This document shows, one piece after another, positions 6,481-16,586 of a DNA stretch of 38,892 nt; positions within the stretch are counted from its first letter, which is position 1; each line of letters begins with the position of its first letter. Below the pieces are notes generated by a model. The model worked only from the letters and a program-made list of their open reading frames with translations, had not been told where the DNA came from and searched no databases. Where the stretch lies: IMG/VR virus record IMGVR_UViG_3300032093_000350, positions 1 to 38,892 of that record; one strand, given 5' to 3'. Source of the DNA: a virus. The translations under genes were made by a program, and so were the position numbers.

Positions 6481-8946
6481 ATGGCAGATAAATTAACATC
6501 ATCTGATTTAGATTCAATGAAAAAATCGTTGGATCTTATGACCGATTTGTCTAAAAATTTACGTAGTGAGTTTATTAAAATAAAGAACACAACTGACGTT
6601 TTAAGTCAGGATTTCAAGGACATTGTAAAATCCGCGACGGATAATAAAAATATAGCGGAAAGATATCTAATAACACAGAAAGTAATTGCTGTTTATTCTG
6701 AAAAAATTAACGAATTAAAATCCAAATCGGGATATTTAGACAAAGTTTCTCTGCAGTTTAAAAAGAACGAAGTACTTTTACAAAATCAAATCGTTAAACA
6801 AAATATTAATCTACTTACAGATCAGATAAACAAAGGTAAAATAGACGCGGCCGAAGGACTCAAACGAATTGAATCGTTAAAAATGCAAAGAATTGAACGA
6901 TTGGGAGAACTGAATGTTTTAGAACGATTAAACGGTAAGAACAATAAAACTCTTGACAACTTATACAAACAACGTGAATCCTCGGAAGAAATTATAAATA
7001 ATATTGAATTAATCAGTGAAAATGAAAGCATAAGAAACAAACTTTTAGGAATAGGTAAAAAAATATTAGGCGATATGGGTACGCTCGGTTCAGCGATCAC
7101 AAAATCGTTTGACGTGGAAAAATTAAATAAATGGAAAGTTGCCCTAGAACTCGTGACGCTTATTTTAGAAAAGGGTTACGAAAATTTCAAATCATTCGAT
7201 AAAACTGCAGTTTCGGTAAGATCTAATTTAGGCGTTCTTCCTGGTCAAGCAAATAAACTTGAATCATTAATTAAAGAAGTCGGCATCGATTCCATGCATT
7301 TGGGTGCAACGTTTGAAGATATAGGTAAATCTATAACGGCAATTGCTGGTGAGTTTAATTCTCTTGTTGCACAAGATAAAGAATTGTTAAAAACAACAAC
7401 TGCTTTAGCAAAACAGTTTGGAATTGCAGAAGGAACTAGTGTCAAGTTCTTGAAAACACTTGGTGGTATATCGGGCAGTTCTACATCTTCACAGAGATCA
7501 ATGGCAGGATTTGCACAAAAAATAGCACAAGCTGCGGGCGTACCTCTGGGAAAAATAATGGAAGATATTGCAAATGCAAGTGATGATGTTAGAATATATG
7601 TTGGTAGTTCTGCTGTTTCTATGATAAAAGCTGCCGCTGCGGCAAGAATGATGGGTATTGATTTAAATAAAGCGGCTTCAAGTGCAGAAAAACTTCTTCA
7701 ATTTGAAACTAGTATAAATGCGGAATTAAAAGCGAGTGCTTTACTAGGTCAAAATATTAATTTTAATTATGCTCGACAGTTGTCATTTAACAAAAATATA
7801 ATTGGAGCTAATCAAGAAATATTAAAAATTGCAAAACAAGTTAATTTCAATCAACTAAATCCAATTCAACAAAAAGCATTTGCCGATGCAGCGGGTAAGA
7901 GTGTAGGTGAATTACAAGATATGTTGACACAAGAGAAGAATATACAACTTGTCAGAGACGGTACTAACGAAAAAGCAAAGAAAGCTTTGGCAGATTACGA
8001 ACGATTAATGCAATTGAAAGAAGAAGAAGCAAAAAATATAGGTAAAGTCGCAGAACAGGAAATTTTGAGAAAAGCTAATCAAGAAAAATTAGCACAAATA
8101 CAAAATAAATTTAACCAACTCATGAGTGAGTTATCTGAACCTGTTATGGAAATTACGGGATATCTACTAGATATAGCAATCGGCATAATGCCTCTTGTTA
8201 CAAATGTTGTCAAATCGGGAATATTTATGTTTAAAGGATTATCCGTAATAGTTGGTTTTGTATCAACCAAGCTTGGAGAATGGATAACAAAAATTTCGGC
8301 GTTTGTTGGTCCACTAAGTCGTTCAAGTAAAATTTTGTTAAGCATTGGAAAGTTTATACTTCCAATTATCACAGCTTTCGGAAAATGGTTAACTCCGATT
8401 GGATGGGTAATAACAGCTTTTATGGGACTTAAAAGCTTAATGGATGGTTTCAAAAAATATTGGGATGAAAGTGCCGATTGGCCATCAAAAATGTGGACTG
8501 GATTAAAATTATTAGCAAAAGCTATAATTGAAGCATTTTTACCATTTGAAGATGTACGTAAATATTTAGACAAATGGTTTTTCGGAAAATCTCCATCAAT
8601 GGCCGGAAAATTAATAATGAAAGGATTTTCTTCAATAGGTCCTGAATTACACGATTCTTTAACAAGACCGATGGAGAGTGCTTATAAAGATATTGAAGAC
8701 ATGTCTCCACCTGGAATAAACGTAGAAAATACTACTACAAACAAACTTGTTGAAAAATCGGATAACGAATTGATATCTGCTATTAATACAAGTAACCAAC
8801 AATTAATTGCAAAAATGGACCAGTTAATAAATTTGATGGCAAATGGTGGTATTGCTGTAAACATGGATGGTCAACGTGTACAAAATGCTTTATCAAGAGT
8901 TAACTATAGATCAGGTGGATTTGGTCAATCAACAACATTAGCTTAA
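6481..8946 (+). CDS. Tail tape measure protein
   Basis: A long (821 aa) helical protein directly after the tail assembly genes. Residues 1-200 are coiled-coil-like, rich in Lys, Asp and Asn. A Gly/Ala-rich central part follows, with phrases such as LGGISGSSTSSQRSMAGFAQKIAQAAGVPLG and AAAAARMMGIDLNKAASSAEKLL. Residues about 555-660 carry several hydrophobic segments that could insert in the host membrane during ejection. The segment FGKSPSMAGKLIMKGFSSIG near 705 is the kind of motif seen near the C-terminus of tape measure proteins. Tape measures set tail length and are ejected ahead of DNA. This assignment rests on length, composition and position. Confidence 0.87.
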   Translation: MADKLTSSDLDSMKKSLDLMTDLSKNLRSEFIKIKNTTDVLSQDFKDIVKSATDNKNIAERYLITQKVIAVYSEKINELKSKSGYLDKVSLQFKKNEVLLQNQIVKQNINLLTDQINKGKIDAAEGLKRIESLKMQRIERLGELNVLERLNGKNNKTLDNLYKQRESSEEIINNIELISENESIRNKLLGIGKKILGDMGTLGSAITKSFDVEKLNKWKVALELVTLILEKGYENFKSFDKTAVSVRSNLGVLPGQANKLESLIKEVGIDSMHLGATFEDIGKSITAIAGEFNSLVAQDKELLKTTTALAKQFGIAEGTSVKFLKTLGGISGSSTSSQRSMAGFAQKIAQAAGVPLGKIMEDIANASDDVRIYVGSSAVSMIKAAAAARMMGIDLNKAASSAEKLLQFETSINAELKASALLGQNINFNYARQLSFNKNIIGANQEILKIAKQVNFNQLNPIQQKAFADAAGKSVGELQDMLTQEKNIQLVRDGTNEKAKKALADYERLMQLKEEEAKNIGKVAEQEILRKANQEKLAQIQNKFNQLMSELSEPVMEITGYLLDIAIGIMPLVTNVVKSGIFMFKGLSVIVGFVSTKLGEWITKISAFVGPLSRSSKILLSIGKFILPIITAFGKWLTPIGWVITAFMGLKSLMDGFKKYWDESADWPSKMWTGLKLLAKAIIEAFLPFEDVRKYLDKWFFGKSPSMAGKLIMKGFSSIGPELHDSLTRPMESAYKDIEDMSPPGINVENTTTNKLVEKSDNELISAINTSNQQLIAKMDQLINLMANGGIAVNMDGQRVQNALSRVNYRSGGFGQSTTLA

Positions 8947-8949
8947 TAC

Positions 8950-8957
8950 TATTTATA
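8950..8957 (+). promoter_or_regulatory. TATTTATA late-type signal
   Basis: An exact octamer starting 12 bases before the ATG at 8962, filling nearly the whole 15-base gap after the tape measure stop. The arrangement is the same as at 28050, including the preceding C. Confidence 0.45.
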
Positions 8958-8961
8958 ATAA

Positions 8962-11466
8962 ATGGCAAATAGTCAAACATACGTAGATGGATTTACACCA
9001 ACCGGCACACAGTTAACCACATTATCTGATATTCAAGGATCTGGCTTGAGATTACCCGCGCCTACGGCAAATTATATTAACATACGTTCTCCAGGCAAAA
9101 TAGAAACGTTATTTAACGCACAAGGCAATTCAAATACCTTATATACAACAAATAAACCTCAAGATTTATACCTAAAAGGACCATTTGCCAGTCAAATGTT
9201 CGTATATAAAAGTATAGAGGAAGGTCAACGAAATAAACTTACAACAGTATTTCAAGCATCACGTCAAGATACAACTAGAGTAACTAAATTCTTAGGATCC
9301 GCTGCGGGAACACGTTTTATACTAAAACAACTCACACTTCAAGGTTTTCAACCACACGATGAAACTAAAGTATACAATCCAGCTTCGCCTATTATAGCGG
9401 CTTTAAGATTGGCGTCGCTTGGCTCAATTGATAGACCGACTCGTCACTTGGATACGAGTAATATAGTTGGTGGATTGTTAGGGGCTAGCGGCCTGGGCAG
9501 TGTCGTAAGAACCGTAGGAGGACTATTTGGGGGTGGTGGACCATCTATACCAGCACCTCCTAGAAGTAGCGTTGCAAGTGAAGCTAGTGGTGGATTAGGA
9601 TTGTCTACATTTACTTCTTTACTTGGTGGAGCTGATCGATCTGATAGAGTTGTCGCTCCTTTAGCAAGGCCTGATGTAAGAGATTTATTGAGAGGACAAA
9701 CTGCTACAAATGCTTACAACGCTACTCGTTACGGCAAGCTGGTAGCGAGTGGTGGTGGTAACTTTTTTACGAGATTGTTAGGCGGAGTAGGAAACTTTTT
9801 ACAAAACAATACTTTGATCGGCGGCATTATACCTCCTAAACAACCGTGGAAAGCTAATTATCGTGCTGATGAACAGACTTATGATTTGTATTTGAACGCA
9901 GGAGGACTATTTGATACTTTTAATGTTACCCCAACAAAAAGTGGTGGTATTTTAAGTGGATTGAAGAAAACACTTGGTATAGGAACAACACAAAAATTTA
10001 CAGGAGTAAGAACCAATCAAAGATTCTATCATGGAAGTACAAACCCTTCATCCATGCTTAGATCTGATAACTATATAAAAACATTTGGAGACCAATATCA
10101 ACAGACCGCTGTTGGTGTAGTTACATTTCAAGGATCAACTAATTACAACAATGTTGAACAATTACAAAGTTCAGACTTCAGTCGGACTGCTAAAGATAGT
10201 TTTGGTAATCCAATTGTTGTAGATGGCAAGAGCACCAGTCAACTTAAATATACAGATGTAGTTAAAGCTGATAGAAATAATGGTACCAATCTAGAACAAA
10301 GCGATCAATTATTAAACTATAAAGTATTAATTGAAAACGTTGATAATTTACAAGACACGTTTAGCGATCAGACAAAAGTTCCTACAGACTTAATAATAAA
10401 AAATTTAGATAAAGCAATTGAAAATATAGTAGGAAACTCGGCAAATGATTTATATTCTATTAACTCTATAGGAAACAAAAACGCTAAACCACTTCAGTTT
10501 GCTAAATATGGAAACCAAAGTGAAGTTGGTATGAGTTATCTTGAAGATGTAAAAACCAAATATACTGACAAATTTACCGGATCTCCTGATAATTTAAATT
10601 TTCCAACCAGACTAGGAAAAAAATATGGAAAAGACAGATTTATACAACCCACAAATAATGTGGATTACGTAAACTCGTTGAATGTATTAAACCAAGAACA
10701 GTTTGATAAACAATACGGAAAAGATTCTGAATATGGTGGTTTTGGACCTGATATAATAAAATTTTATTTTTATGATATTATTAATCAAAAATATATACCA
10801 TTTAGTGCTACTATAAAAGGCATTCAAGACAGTAATACGGCTGAATGGGAAACAATTGAATATTTAGGAAGACCTGATAAACTTTACTATTACAAAGGAT
10901 TTACGAGAGAAGTGGGGTTCAGTTTTACAGTTAACGCACATAGTATTAAAGAACTGTTACCGATGTGGTCAAGAATAAATTATCTAATAGGATTGACACG
11001 ACCTGCTAATTACACACTTGGTGACGTTGGTGGATACGTAGTTCCGCCGATGGTTCAATTAACTCTCGGAGATTTTTACAAGAACCATTTTGTACTAATA
11101 AGAACGTGTAATATTACTATACCAGACGACGCAACTTGGGAAACCATACCAGAAAACATGACATCTCCAAATGACACGTGGAGTTGGGGATCCAACAGAG
11201 CTTACAAATGGGACAGTAATAAAAATTTATTAAATTCGAGAAATGACAAGAGTTCTTCGGAAGGACGATTCGCTCAATTTCCTAGAACAGCCGAAATAAA
11301 TTTACAAATGAATGTTCTAGAAAAAGATAAGCCAAAAACAGGTAGAGCTGTTTGGGGAGATGCTCCGATCCGTGAAAATGAATCGTTTTTTGAAACTGTT
11401 AAAGGCGACACATTTAGTGAAAATGTACGATTTCCAATAGGAACACAATTGAATTATACTTCATAA
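8962..11466 (+). CDS. Large baseplate/tail structural protein
   Basis: An 834-residue protein between the tape measure and the LysM-like baseplate gene. A Gly/Ser/Pro-rich low-complexity stretch lies at about residues 165-235, and a further Gly-rich segment at about 255-285. The last 250 residues have ordered, aromatic-rich sequence (IKFYFYDIINQKYIPFSATIKGI, then PMWSRINYLIGLTRPANYTLG and VQLTLGDFYKNHFVLIRTCNITIPDDATWE). This resembles tube-like beta domains of baseplate/tail-tube junction proteins such as gp48 and gp54, but I cannot assign it to one of them. It starts at ATG just after a TATTTATA signal. There is no signal peptide or enzyme motif. Virion function is inferred mainly from context. 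Confidence 0.72.
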   Translation: MANSQTYVDGFTPTGTQLTTLSDIQGSGLRLPAPTANYINIRSPGKIETLFNAQGNSNTLYTTNKPQDLYLKGPFASQMFVYKSIEEGQRNKLTTVFQASRQDTTRVTKFLGSAAGTRFILKQLTLQGFQPHDETKVYNPASPIIAALRLASLGSIDRPTRHLDTSNIVGGLLGASGLGSVVRTVGGLFGGGGPSIPAPPRSSVASEASGGLGLSTFTSLLGGADRSDRVVAPLARPDVRDLLRGQTATNAYNATRYGKLVASGGGNFFTRLLGGVGNFLQNNTLIGGIIPPKQPWKANYRADEQTYDLYLNAGGLFDTFNVTPTKSGGILSGLKKTLGIGTTQKFTGVRTNQRFYHGSTNPSSMLRSDNYIKTFGDQYQQTAVGVVTFQGSTNYNNVEQLQSSDFSRTAKDSFGNPIVVDGKSTSQLKYTDVVKADRNNGTNLEQSDQLLNYKVLIENVDNLQDTFSDQTKVPTDLIIKNLDKAIENIVGNSANDLYSINSIGNKNAKPLQFAKYGNQSEVGMSYLEDVKTKYTDKFTGSPDNLNFPTRLGKKYGKDRFIQPTNNVDYVNSLNVLNQEQFDKQYGKDSEYGGFGPDIIKFYFYDIINQKYIPFSATIKGIQDSNTAEWETIEYLGRPDKLYYYKGFTREVGFSFTVNAHSIKELLPMWSRINYLIGLTRPANYTLGDVGGYVVPPMVQLTLGDFYKNHFVLIRTCNITIPDDATWETIPENMTSPNDTWSWGSNRAYKWDSNKNLLNSRNDKSSSEGRFAQFPRTAEINLQMNVLEKDKPKTGRAVWGDAPIRENESFFETVKGDTFSENVRFPIGTQLNYTS

Positions 11467-11503
11467 ACAACAACCGACGCAAATATACACAAATACGTTT
11501 AAT

Positions 11504-11794
11504 ATGAGATATCAATTTACACCAGTTCAAAAACGATGGGACGGTAAAAATACATACAAAACTACGTATTATCCCATCATACCAGAATCGCCTGACGATT
11601 TTTATATTACTGTAAGTGAAGTTGATTATCTCGACAGTTTGGCTAAAAAATATTATGGCGATGAAAGTTTATGGTGGATCATTGCTAGAGCAAATAATTT
11701 AACTGGATATAAATTATCTGTCAATAACAATAAACAACTACGTATACCTGCTAACACATCTATCATATTTAATAATTTAAAAAATATAAATTGA
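11504..11794 (+). CDS. 53: LysM-like baseplate wedge protein (gp53-type)
   Basis: A 96-residue protein with the phage LysM-like pattern LDSLAKKYYGDESLWWIIARANNL followed by KQLRIPAN. In tail proteins this domain helps attach baseplate parts to the tube and sheath end, and a similar segment ends T4 gp53. It is much shorter than T4 gp53, so it may be a stand-alone LysM tail protein (gpX-like), and the symbol is tentative. It lies between the two largest baseplate genes with gaps of 37 and 4 bases, consistent with co-assembly. Confidence 0.72.
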   Translation: MRYQFTPVQKRWDGKNTYKTTYYPIIPESPDDFYITVSEVDYLDSLAKKYYGDESLWWIIARANNLTGYKLSVNNNKQLRIPANTSIIFNNLKNIN

Positions 11795-11798
11795 CCGT

Positions 11799-14700
11799 AT
11801 GGCACAAAATCAAGAAATATCTAATACGGCCCCATTGTGGTGGGAGTTGCAAAACATTCCGACGCAAGTTGTGAGAGAGTTGAGAAGACGTAGCAATTCT
11901 CAAAACATAGGATTGAGTGTTCCGTCTCCCTACATACCAACTTCAACATTTAATTTTGAATCCAACTATAACTCGTATAAGGGTCCGATGACTCCGTGGG
12001 TTAGAGTGTTTAGTAACAGTACAGGAAAATCCATAAACGGAATGGTACCACATAGTTCTTATTTAGACAGATATTATGTACCGGTTGATTATGATGGATT
12101 TATTTTAAAAGGAGGTGACGGTTTTTACGATGCTTTTGGATATGATTCAAAAATAGGTTTTAATCAAACAAATGCTATAATTGGTTACCAAGCCGATGGA
12201 AAACCTCATTTCATAGACGGATTATATCGTACACAACTAAACTATACAACGAGAACTGAAGGATATTTTCCACAAAATAATCAAACTCCATCGGTGTTAC
12301 CGCCTCCTGGAATAACTCAGGTTACTGTTAAACAAAGCAAAGAATTTTTAACATACGCTACTATTAACTTTAAATGTTATGGGTTAGCACAACTAGAGTA
12401 TTTAACTCCGTTTTTTCTGACTGCTGGAATAAATGTTTTTGTTGAGTTTGGATGGAACTTATTTAATCAAAAATCAATACTAAATTTAGCAGATGAAAAG
12501 GAATGTTGGGAAATTATAGAAAAACCACAAACGGCTCTAGACAGAGCTAATGCATCAAATGGTAATTATGGATGTGTAAGTGGAATTGTAACCAAATATT
12601 CATTTGTTACGGTTGATGGATATACATATGATTGCACTACTGAACTTATTTCTAGACAAGGATTGTTCGCCGGTATGCGAACGGATACAAATGCTAAAAT
12701 ATCTGTAGGAGACAAAGACGGTGATAAAAATGATAAAGAATTCTTAGATTTAAGAACATTTTTTAAACTTTATTTGCCATCAATAAATCAAGTATTGATG
12801 GAAAATCAAAATGAACCAAAAGCTAATTTTTTGAATTATATTATAGATAAAATAGATTCTATAAAACCTGATAAGTCACAAAAAGACGCCGACGCAAACG
12901 CGCAACAATCGGAGAAAAGTATAAGAACTGTTATTGAAACCGTTAAAAATTACAATAAAACCTTTTATGATGGTAAACCCGAAGATAGAGTTTTTATTGG
13001 CAGATTGGAAGAAGTTTACAAAAAGAAAAATTCCGTGAGTTCCGGACCTGTTATTAGTTATAGAAATATTAAACCGTTTTCAAAAGCACCGACATTAAGC
13101 CAGCTTTCTGACATTGATGTTAAAACTGATTTTGACGGTAAAGACGGCGCAAAAGAGGTTTGGATGCAATTAGATTTTGTGTTTGAATTGGTAAATCTGT
13201 TTATGTCAAATAGAAATACAAACCAATTTTTAATTGATATAAAAGATGTTATAGTAAATGCTCACCCAAACTTAATATCATGTGATAAAAATGTATTAAT
13301 ACCAAATCCGGTTGCGCCTAAAGTAAATAAAGGTACGGTTTATAAAAAAGGATCTCCAAACAGTGGTTATATTAAAACTAAAGATACTTATGAAGATTTA
13401 ACAATGTCAGATACAAGAGCTGTAACGGATTTTTTAAGCATAACACAGTTACAAAATTTTGATGTAGATCCGTTTATTTCACAATTACAAGATATAACGG
13501 TTGAAAGAAATATAGAATTGGAAAATAAATATAAAAAAGCTAAAGATGAAAACGAGTTAAAAGAATTTTACAAAAGATTAACTGTAGAAGAAAGTTATTA
13601 TTTGGCGTGTGAATCTGCTAGAAAAGCTTTTAAAACCGCCGGCCGTGTAAGAGACAATCTGGATATCGTTATTAATTATTTATATTATAATAGTATAAAT
13701 AAAAACGCAGAGTCTATAGCAGCTTTTCCTTTTGCAAAAGAAACAAATGGTTACAAACAATACTATTATGGATACTTAAAACACATTTATATCAGTAAAA
13801 CAAAATTAATAGAAATTGTAAAATCCGAAGAAACAAAGGGATACAAACAGTTTATAACAGCTATATTAAATACACTAAATTCGTCAACTGAAAATTTTTG
13901 GAAGTTTGAAATTGTTGAAGGACAAGACAAAGATGGAAAGTCGACGGTGTCAATTATAGATAAAAATACGTCAAATTTGGATGCTTTAAAACAGATTTAT
14001 ACATTTGAATTGGGTAGTACAAATAATGTTGTACGAAGTATAGATTTCAATGTTAATTTAACAAATGAACAGGCTATAAACGTTTTGTTTGGAGGTCAAA
14101 ATTCCGCTGTAGCTGGATTGAAAGACAAATATACATCTTCTATAAAAAATGCACAATCTGTTGGTGATGTTGAGGGTACATTGACCGATTTAAGCAAAGT
14201 GCCATTTTTGAAATTTGTTGATAGAATGGATCGTTATCAACTAACCTTATTAGCTGAAAAACAAAAAGAACAATTAAAATCTTCACCTACATCTTCAACT
14301 GTACCTGGTACAACATCTGGTATAGAAAACGATAATAGTATGATTGAGTCTATACAAAAATATGGTCCGCAAGAATCAAATGGAATACTGTGTATGACTT
14401 TTAAACAAGTTTCGTCTGTATATGAAAACGACATAAAAATAATACAGAACGTTATAGGAACAGGCCGCGCGGACGCGTCTATTCGTGGACCGGCGCTTAA
14501 AAGATTAGATAATGTTCCTAAAAACTATAAATATTTGTGTCTGCCAAATGAACTTAGAGGTAAATTATTACAAATGTTAGACGACGGTGATTATAGACAT
14601 AATGCAGCAAAATATAGCGGCGTAGCAGATAATTTTACCGTAATTATAAAACTTGATGGTATTTTTTCATTTAAAAATCTACAAGTATTTGCTATAAATA

Positions 14701-14846
14701 ATTTACCAAAACCATATGTGCCTGGAAATGTAATATTTCAAGTATTAGAAGTTGATCACGTTTTGACCGCTGGAAAATGGGAAACGGTGGTCAACGCTTT
14801 GGTACGTTGTATCGGAGGCACAGACCTTGAATATGTTGTTATATGA
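11799..14846 (+). CDS. Large baseplate hub-type structural protein
   Basis: A 1015-residue protein, the largest in the window. The N-terminal third contains a beta-rich region (TVKQSKEFLTYATINFKCYGLAQLEYLTPFFLTAGINVFVEFGWN). The middle is long, charged and helical. The C-terminal 60 residues read like a hub domain (NFTVIIKLDGIFSFKNLQVFAINNLPKPY, then VLEVDHVLTAGKWETVVNALVRC). The pattern V-x-H-x(5)-G-x-W-x-T-x-V recurs in gp27/gpD-like hub proteins that bridge tube and spike. I infer a hub role from that and from the neighbours. It overlaps the next gene by four bases (ATGA). No lysozyme motif is visible. Confidence 0.7.
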   Translation: MAQNQEISNTAPLWWELQNIPTQVVRELRRRSNSQNIGLSVPSPYIPTSTFNFESNYNSYKGPMTPWVRVFSNSTGKSINGMVPHSSYLDRYYVPVDYDGFILKGGDGFYDAFGYDSKIGFNQTNAIIGYQADGKPHFIDGLYRTQLNYTTRTEGYFPQNNQTPSVLPPPGITQVTVKQSKEFLTYATINFKCYGLAQLEYLTPFFLTAGINVFVEFGWNLFNQKSILNLADEKECWEIIEKPQTALDRANASNGNYGCVSGIVTKYSFVTVDGYTYDCTTELISRQGLFAGMRTDTNAKISVGDKDGDKNDKEFLDLRTFFKLYLPSINQVLMENQNEPKANFLNYIIDKIDSIKPDKSQKDADANAQQSEKSIRTVIETVKNYNKTFYDGKPEDRVFIGRLEEVYKKKNSVSSGPVISYRNIKPFSKAPTLSQLSDIDVKTDFDGKDGAKEVWMQLDFVFELVNLFMSNRNTNQFLIDIKDVIVNAHPNLISCDKNVLIPNPVAPKVNKGTVYKKGSPNSGYIKTKDTYEDLTMSDTRAVTDFLSITQLQNFDVDPFISQLQDITVERNIELENKYKKAKDENELKEFYKRLTVEESYYLACESARKAFKTAGRVRDNLDIVINYLYYNSINKNAESIAAFPFAKETNGYKQYYYGYLKHIYISKTKLIEIVKSEETKGYKQFITAILNTLNSSTENFWKFEIVEGQDKDGKSTVSIIDKNTSNLDALKQIYTFELGSTNNVVRSIDFNVNLTNEQAINVLFGGQNSAVAGLKDKYTSSIKNAQSVGDVEGTLTDLSKVPFLKFVDRMDRYQLTLLAEKQKEQLKSSPTSSTVPGTTSGIENDNSMIESIQKYGPQESNGILCMTFKQVSSVYENDIKIIQNVIGTGRADASIRGPALKRLDNVPKNYKYLCLPNELRGKLLQMLDDGDYRHNAAKYSGVADNFTVIIKLDGIFSFKNLQVFAINNLPKPYVPGNVIFQVLEVDHVLTAGKWETVVNALVRCIGGTDLEYVVI

Positions 14847-15226
14847 TAAAAGATACCCCCGATAATATTGCATCAATTGTAGGATTAAATTCGTATACAT
14901 ACACGAATCCTACCACATACACCCCCGTCATAAGTGAAAACGATTATGATTATGGATATATCAGCAGATTTTTCGTCGCAAAAATTAATTATTTTGATGT
15001 ATACGAAACCAATAACAAAGATTTTAATTTGGCGAATGATTCTTTTTATAAAAAAATAAAGATTGATTGGAAGATTACTGGACCAGAATTCAATATATAC
15101 AAAGGCAAGGTTTTAGAAACAACAGGAGTTGTTAATTATAACGTTTTACAAATCAAAGCAGCATCTTCGTATATACCAAACATCGGGGTTATTTTAAATA
15201 ATCCAAAACAGTTTTGGAAAGGATAA
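14843..15226 (+). CDS. Small tail/baseplate-associated protein (127 aa)
   Basis: It starts within the stop of the hub-type gene (ATGA overlap), so it is translationally coupled and probably works with it. The sequence is aromatic-rich and beta-like (SRFFVAKINYFDVYETNNKDF, then VVNYNVLQIKAASSYIPNIGVILNNPKQFWKG), acidic, without cysteines or membrane segments. I cannot assign a family. It is the last gene of the structural run; a sigma70-like promoter and the polymerase-like gene follow. Confidence 0.7.
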   Translation: MIKDTPDNIASIVGLNSYTYTNPTTYTPVISENDYDYGYISRFFVAKINYFDVYETNNKDFNLANDSFYKKIKIDWKITGPEFNIYKGKVLETTGVVNYNVLQIKAASSYIPNIGVILNNPKQFWKG

Positions 15227-15229
15227 TAG

Positions 15230-15257
15230 TTGACTTTTATTTTACTATGTGTAGTAT
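15230..15257 (+). promoter_or_regulatory. Sigma70-like promoter candidate before polymerase-like gene
   Basis: TTGACT at 15230-15235 and TAGTAT at 15252-15257 are separated by 16 bp. The predicted start falls on or next to the GTG start codon at 15264, so the mRNA would be leaderless or nearly so. The six-base distance from -10 to start codon is the same as for uvsE. Confidence 0.45.
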
Positions 15258-15263
15258 TAAGAT

Positions 15264-16559
15264 GTGAAGTACACATCAAAAATTTACCTTAAATTAATAA
15301 CCAGAGACAACAATTGTCACAGTAAAAGTGACAATATAATCGCGGCGTTTGTTTATGATTTTGGTACCCGACAAAAATATTACTATAATATAAGTCATCC
15401 GGACGTTGCAACGAATTCATCGCTTGACGAGATAAAGAATGAGTTAAAAAACAGTTCGTATTCGGTTTATGTAAAAAATAAAAAAACTTATAAGTATTAC
15501 ATTGATTGTAACTTATTTGACGTGAATCTTTTTAGTTTTATTAATAACAATCAAATATTAAATGACATTAGTTGTGAATGTAAAGATTTTTTGCAGAACA
15601 ACTATCACAACATTAAAGATTATAACGTAATCGTTCCGTATGTGACACACCAGCGCTGTTTTGATGATGAAGTGGAACAAATCAAACATTTATCAAACGA
15701 AGACGTTGATACGTATTGTTACAAATTTTTCAACAACGTTATTACTGATACGTTATATGAAGTTGAAAAAAATGGACTAAAAATAGATTCCGACTTGTTT
15801 AAAACTCATTTTAAAGCCCGTACTTATGATGGATATGTTTATACAAGTTATAATATTTACAATCCCACGGGTAGACCCAGTAATTCATATGATGGCGTAA
15901 ACTACGTAGCTTTAAAGAAAGATAATGGATGTAGATCCAGTTTTATATCCAGATATGGAATTTCTGGTTACTTATTGATGGTAGATTTTACAGGTTTTCA
16001 TCCTTATATTGTTGCCAATTTAATTGATTATAAAGTACCTGAATCAGAGACGATATATGAGTATTTAGCCAAACAATATTACAACACCGATTCAATTTCG
16101 TCTGAACTGCTTAATAAGGCTAAAAAGTTGACATTGGTTAATTTATACGGTCAAATAAATGATGACTATATAAACATAGATTATTTTAAAAAAACAGAAC
16201 AATTAAAAACTGAGTATTGGAACAAATTTCTTAAAAAAGGTTATGTTACAACACCTATTTATAAACGAAAAATAACAACTAAACACGTATCGGATCCAAA
16301 TAAAAACAAATTATTTGCGTATATTATTCAAGCTGCGGAAACTGAATATGGTATGGATAGATTAAAGTCGTGTCTTAAATTTTCATCCGACAAACAAATA
16401 ACTACTGTATTGTACAATTACGATGCTATATTATTTGACGTGGGGATAGTAGATGCAAATGATATACGTGATTTAGTTGATATAATAAAAAACAAAAAAT
16501 TCAAAGTTAAGGTTTATAAAGGAAATAATTATAATGATTTGAAATTAGTGTCGTTGTAA
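15264..16559 (+). CDS. Reduced, divergent family A DNA polymerase-like protein
   Basis: 431 residues with the layout of the PolA palm and fingers. TLYEVEKNGLKIDSDLF (about 167-183) matches the lead-in helix, and NPTGRPSNSYDGVNYVAL the TGR segment. VDFTGFHPYIVANL stands where motif A (DYSQIELR) should be. AKKLTLVNLYGQ stands for motif B, keeping the Lys and Tyr-Gly, and VLYNYDAILFDV for motif C (VHDE). The two catalytic Asp positions seem present, but motif A loses SQIELR and motif C has D-A in place of D-E. No exonuclease motifs are evident in the N-terminal 150 residues. The start is GTG at 15264; an overlapping ATG at 15262 is out of frame and hits TGA. It is probably a conserved derivative with altered or lost activity rather than the main replicase. 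Confidence 0.65.
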   Translation: MKYTSKIYLKLITRDNNCHSKSDNIIAAFVYDFGTRQKYYYNISHPDVATNSSLDEIKNELKNSSYSVYVKNKKTYKYYIDCNLFDVNLFSFINNNQILNDISCECKDFLQNNYHNIKDYNVIVPYVTHQRCFDDEVEQIKHLSNEDVDTYCYKFFNNVITDTLYEVEKNGLKIDSDLFKTHFKARTYDGYVYTSYNIYNPTGRPSNSYDGVNYVALKKDNGCRSSFISRYGISGYLLMVDFTGFHPYIVANLIDYKVPESETIYEYLAKQYYNTDSISSELLNKAKKLTLVNLYGQINDDYINIDYFKKTEQLKTEYWNKFLKKGYVTTPIYKRKITTKHVSDPNKNKLFAYIIQAAETEYGMDRLKSCLKFSSDKQITTVLYNYDAILFDVGIVDANDIRDLVDIIKNKKFKVKVYKGNNYNDLKLVSL

Positions 16560-16562
16560 ATA

Positions 16563-16582
16563 TATTTATATCTATATTTATA
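16563..16582 (+). promoter_or_regulatory. Two tandem TATTTATA octamers
   Basis: Exact copies at 16563-16570 and 16575-16582, 12 bases apart, end 4 bases before the ATG at 16587. This is the only doubled copy seen, and it lies in the 27-base gap before the 764-residue unknown gene. Confidence 0.5.
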
Positions 16583-16586
16583 ATAG

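Noticed and set aside
8079-8573. Long minus-strand frame inside the tape measure gene
   Set aside because: It is the complement of a well-supported coding region, with no start signal or recognisable protein.
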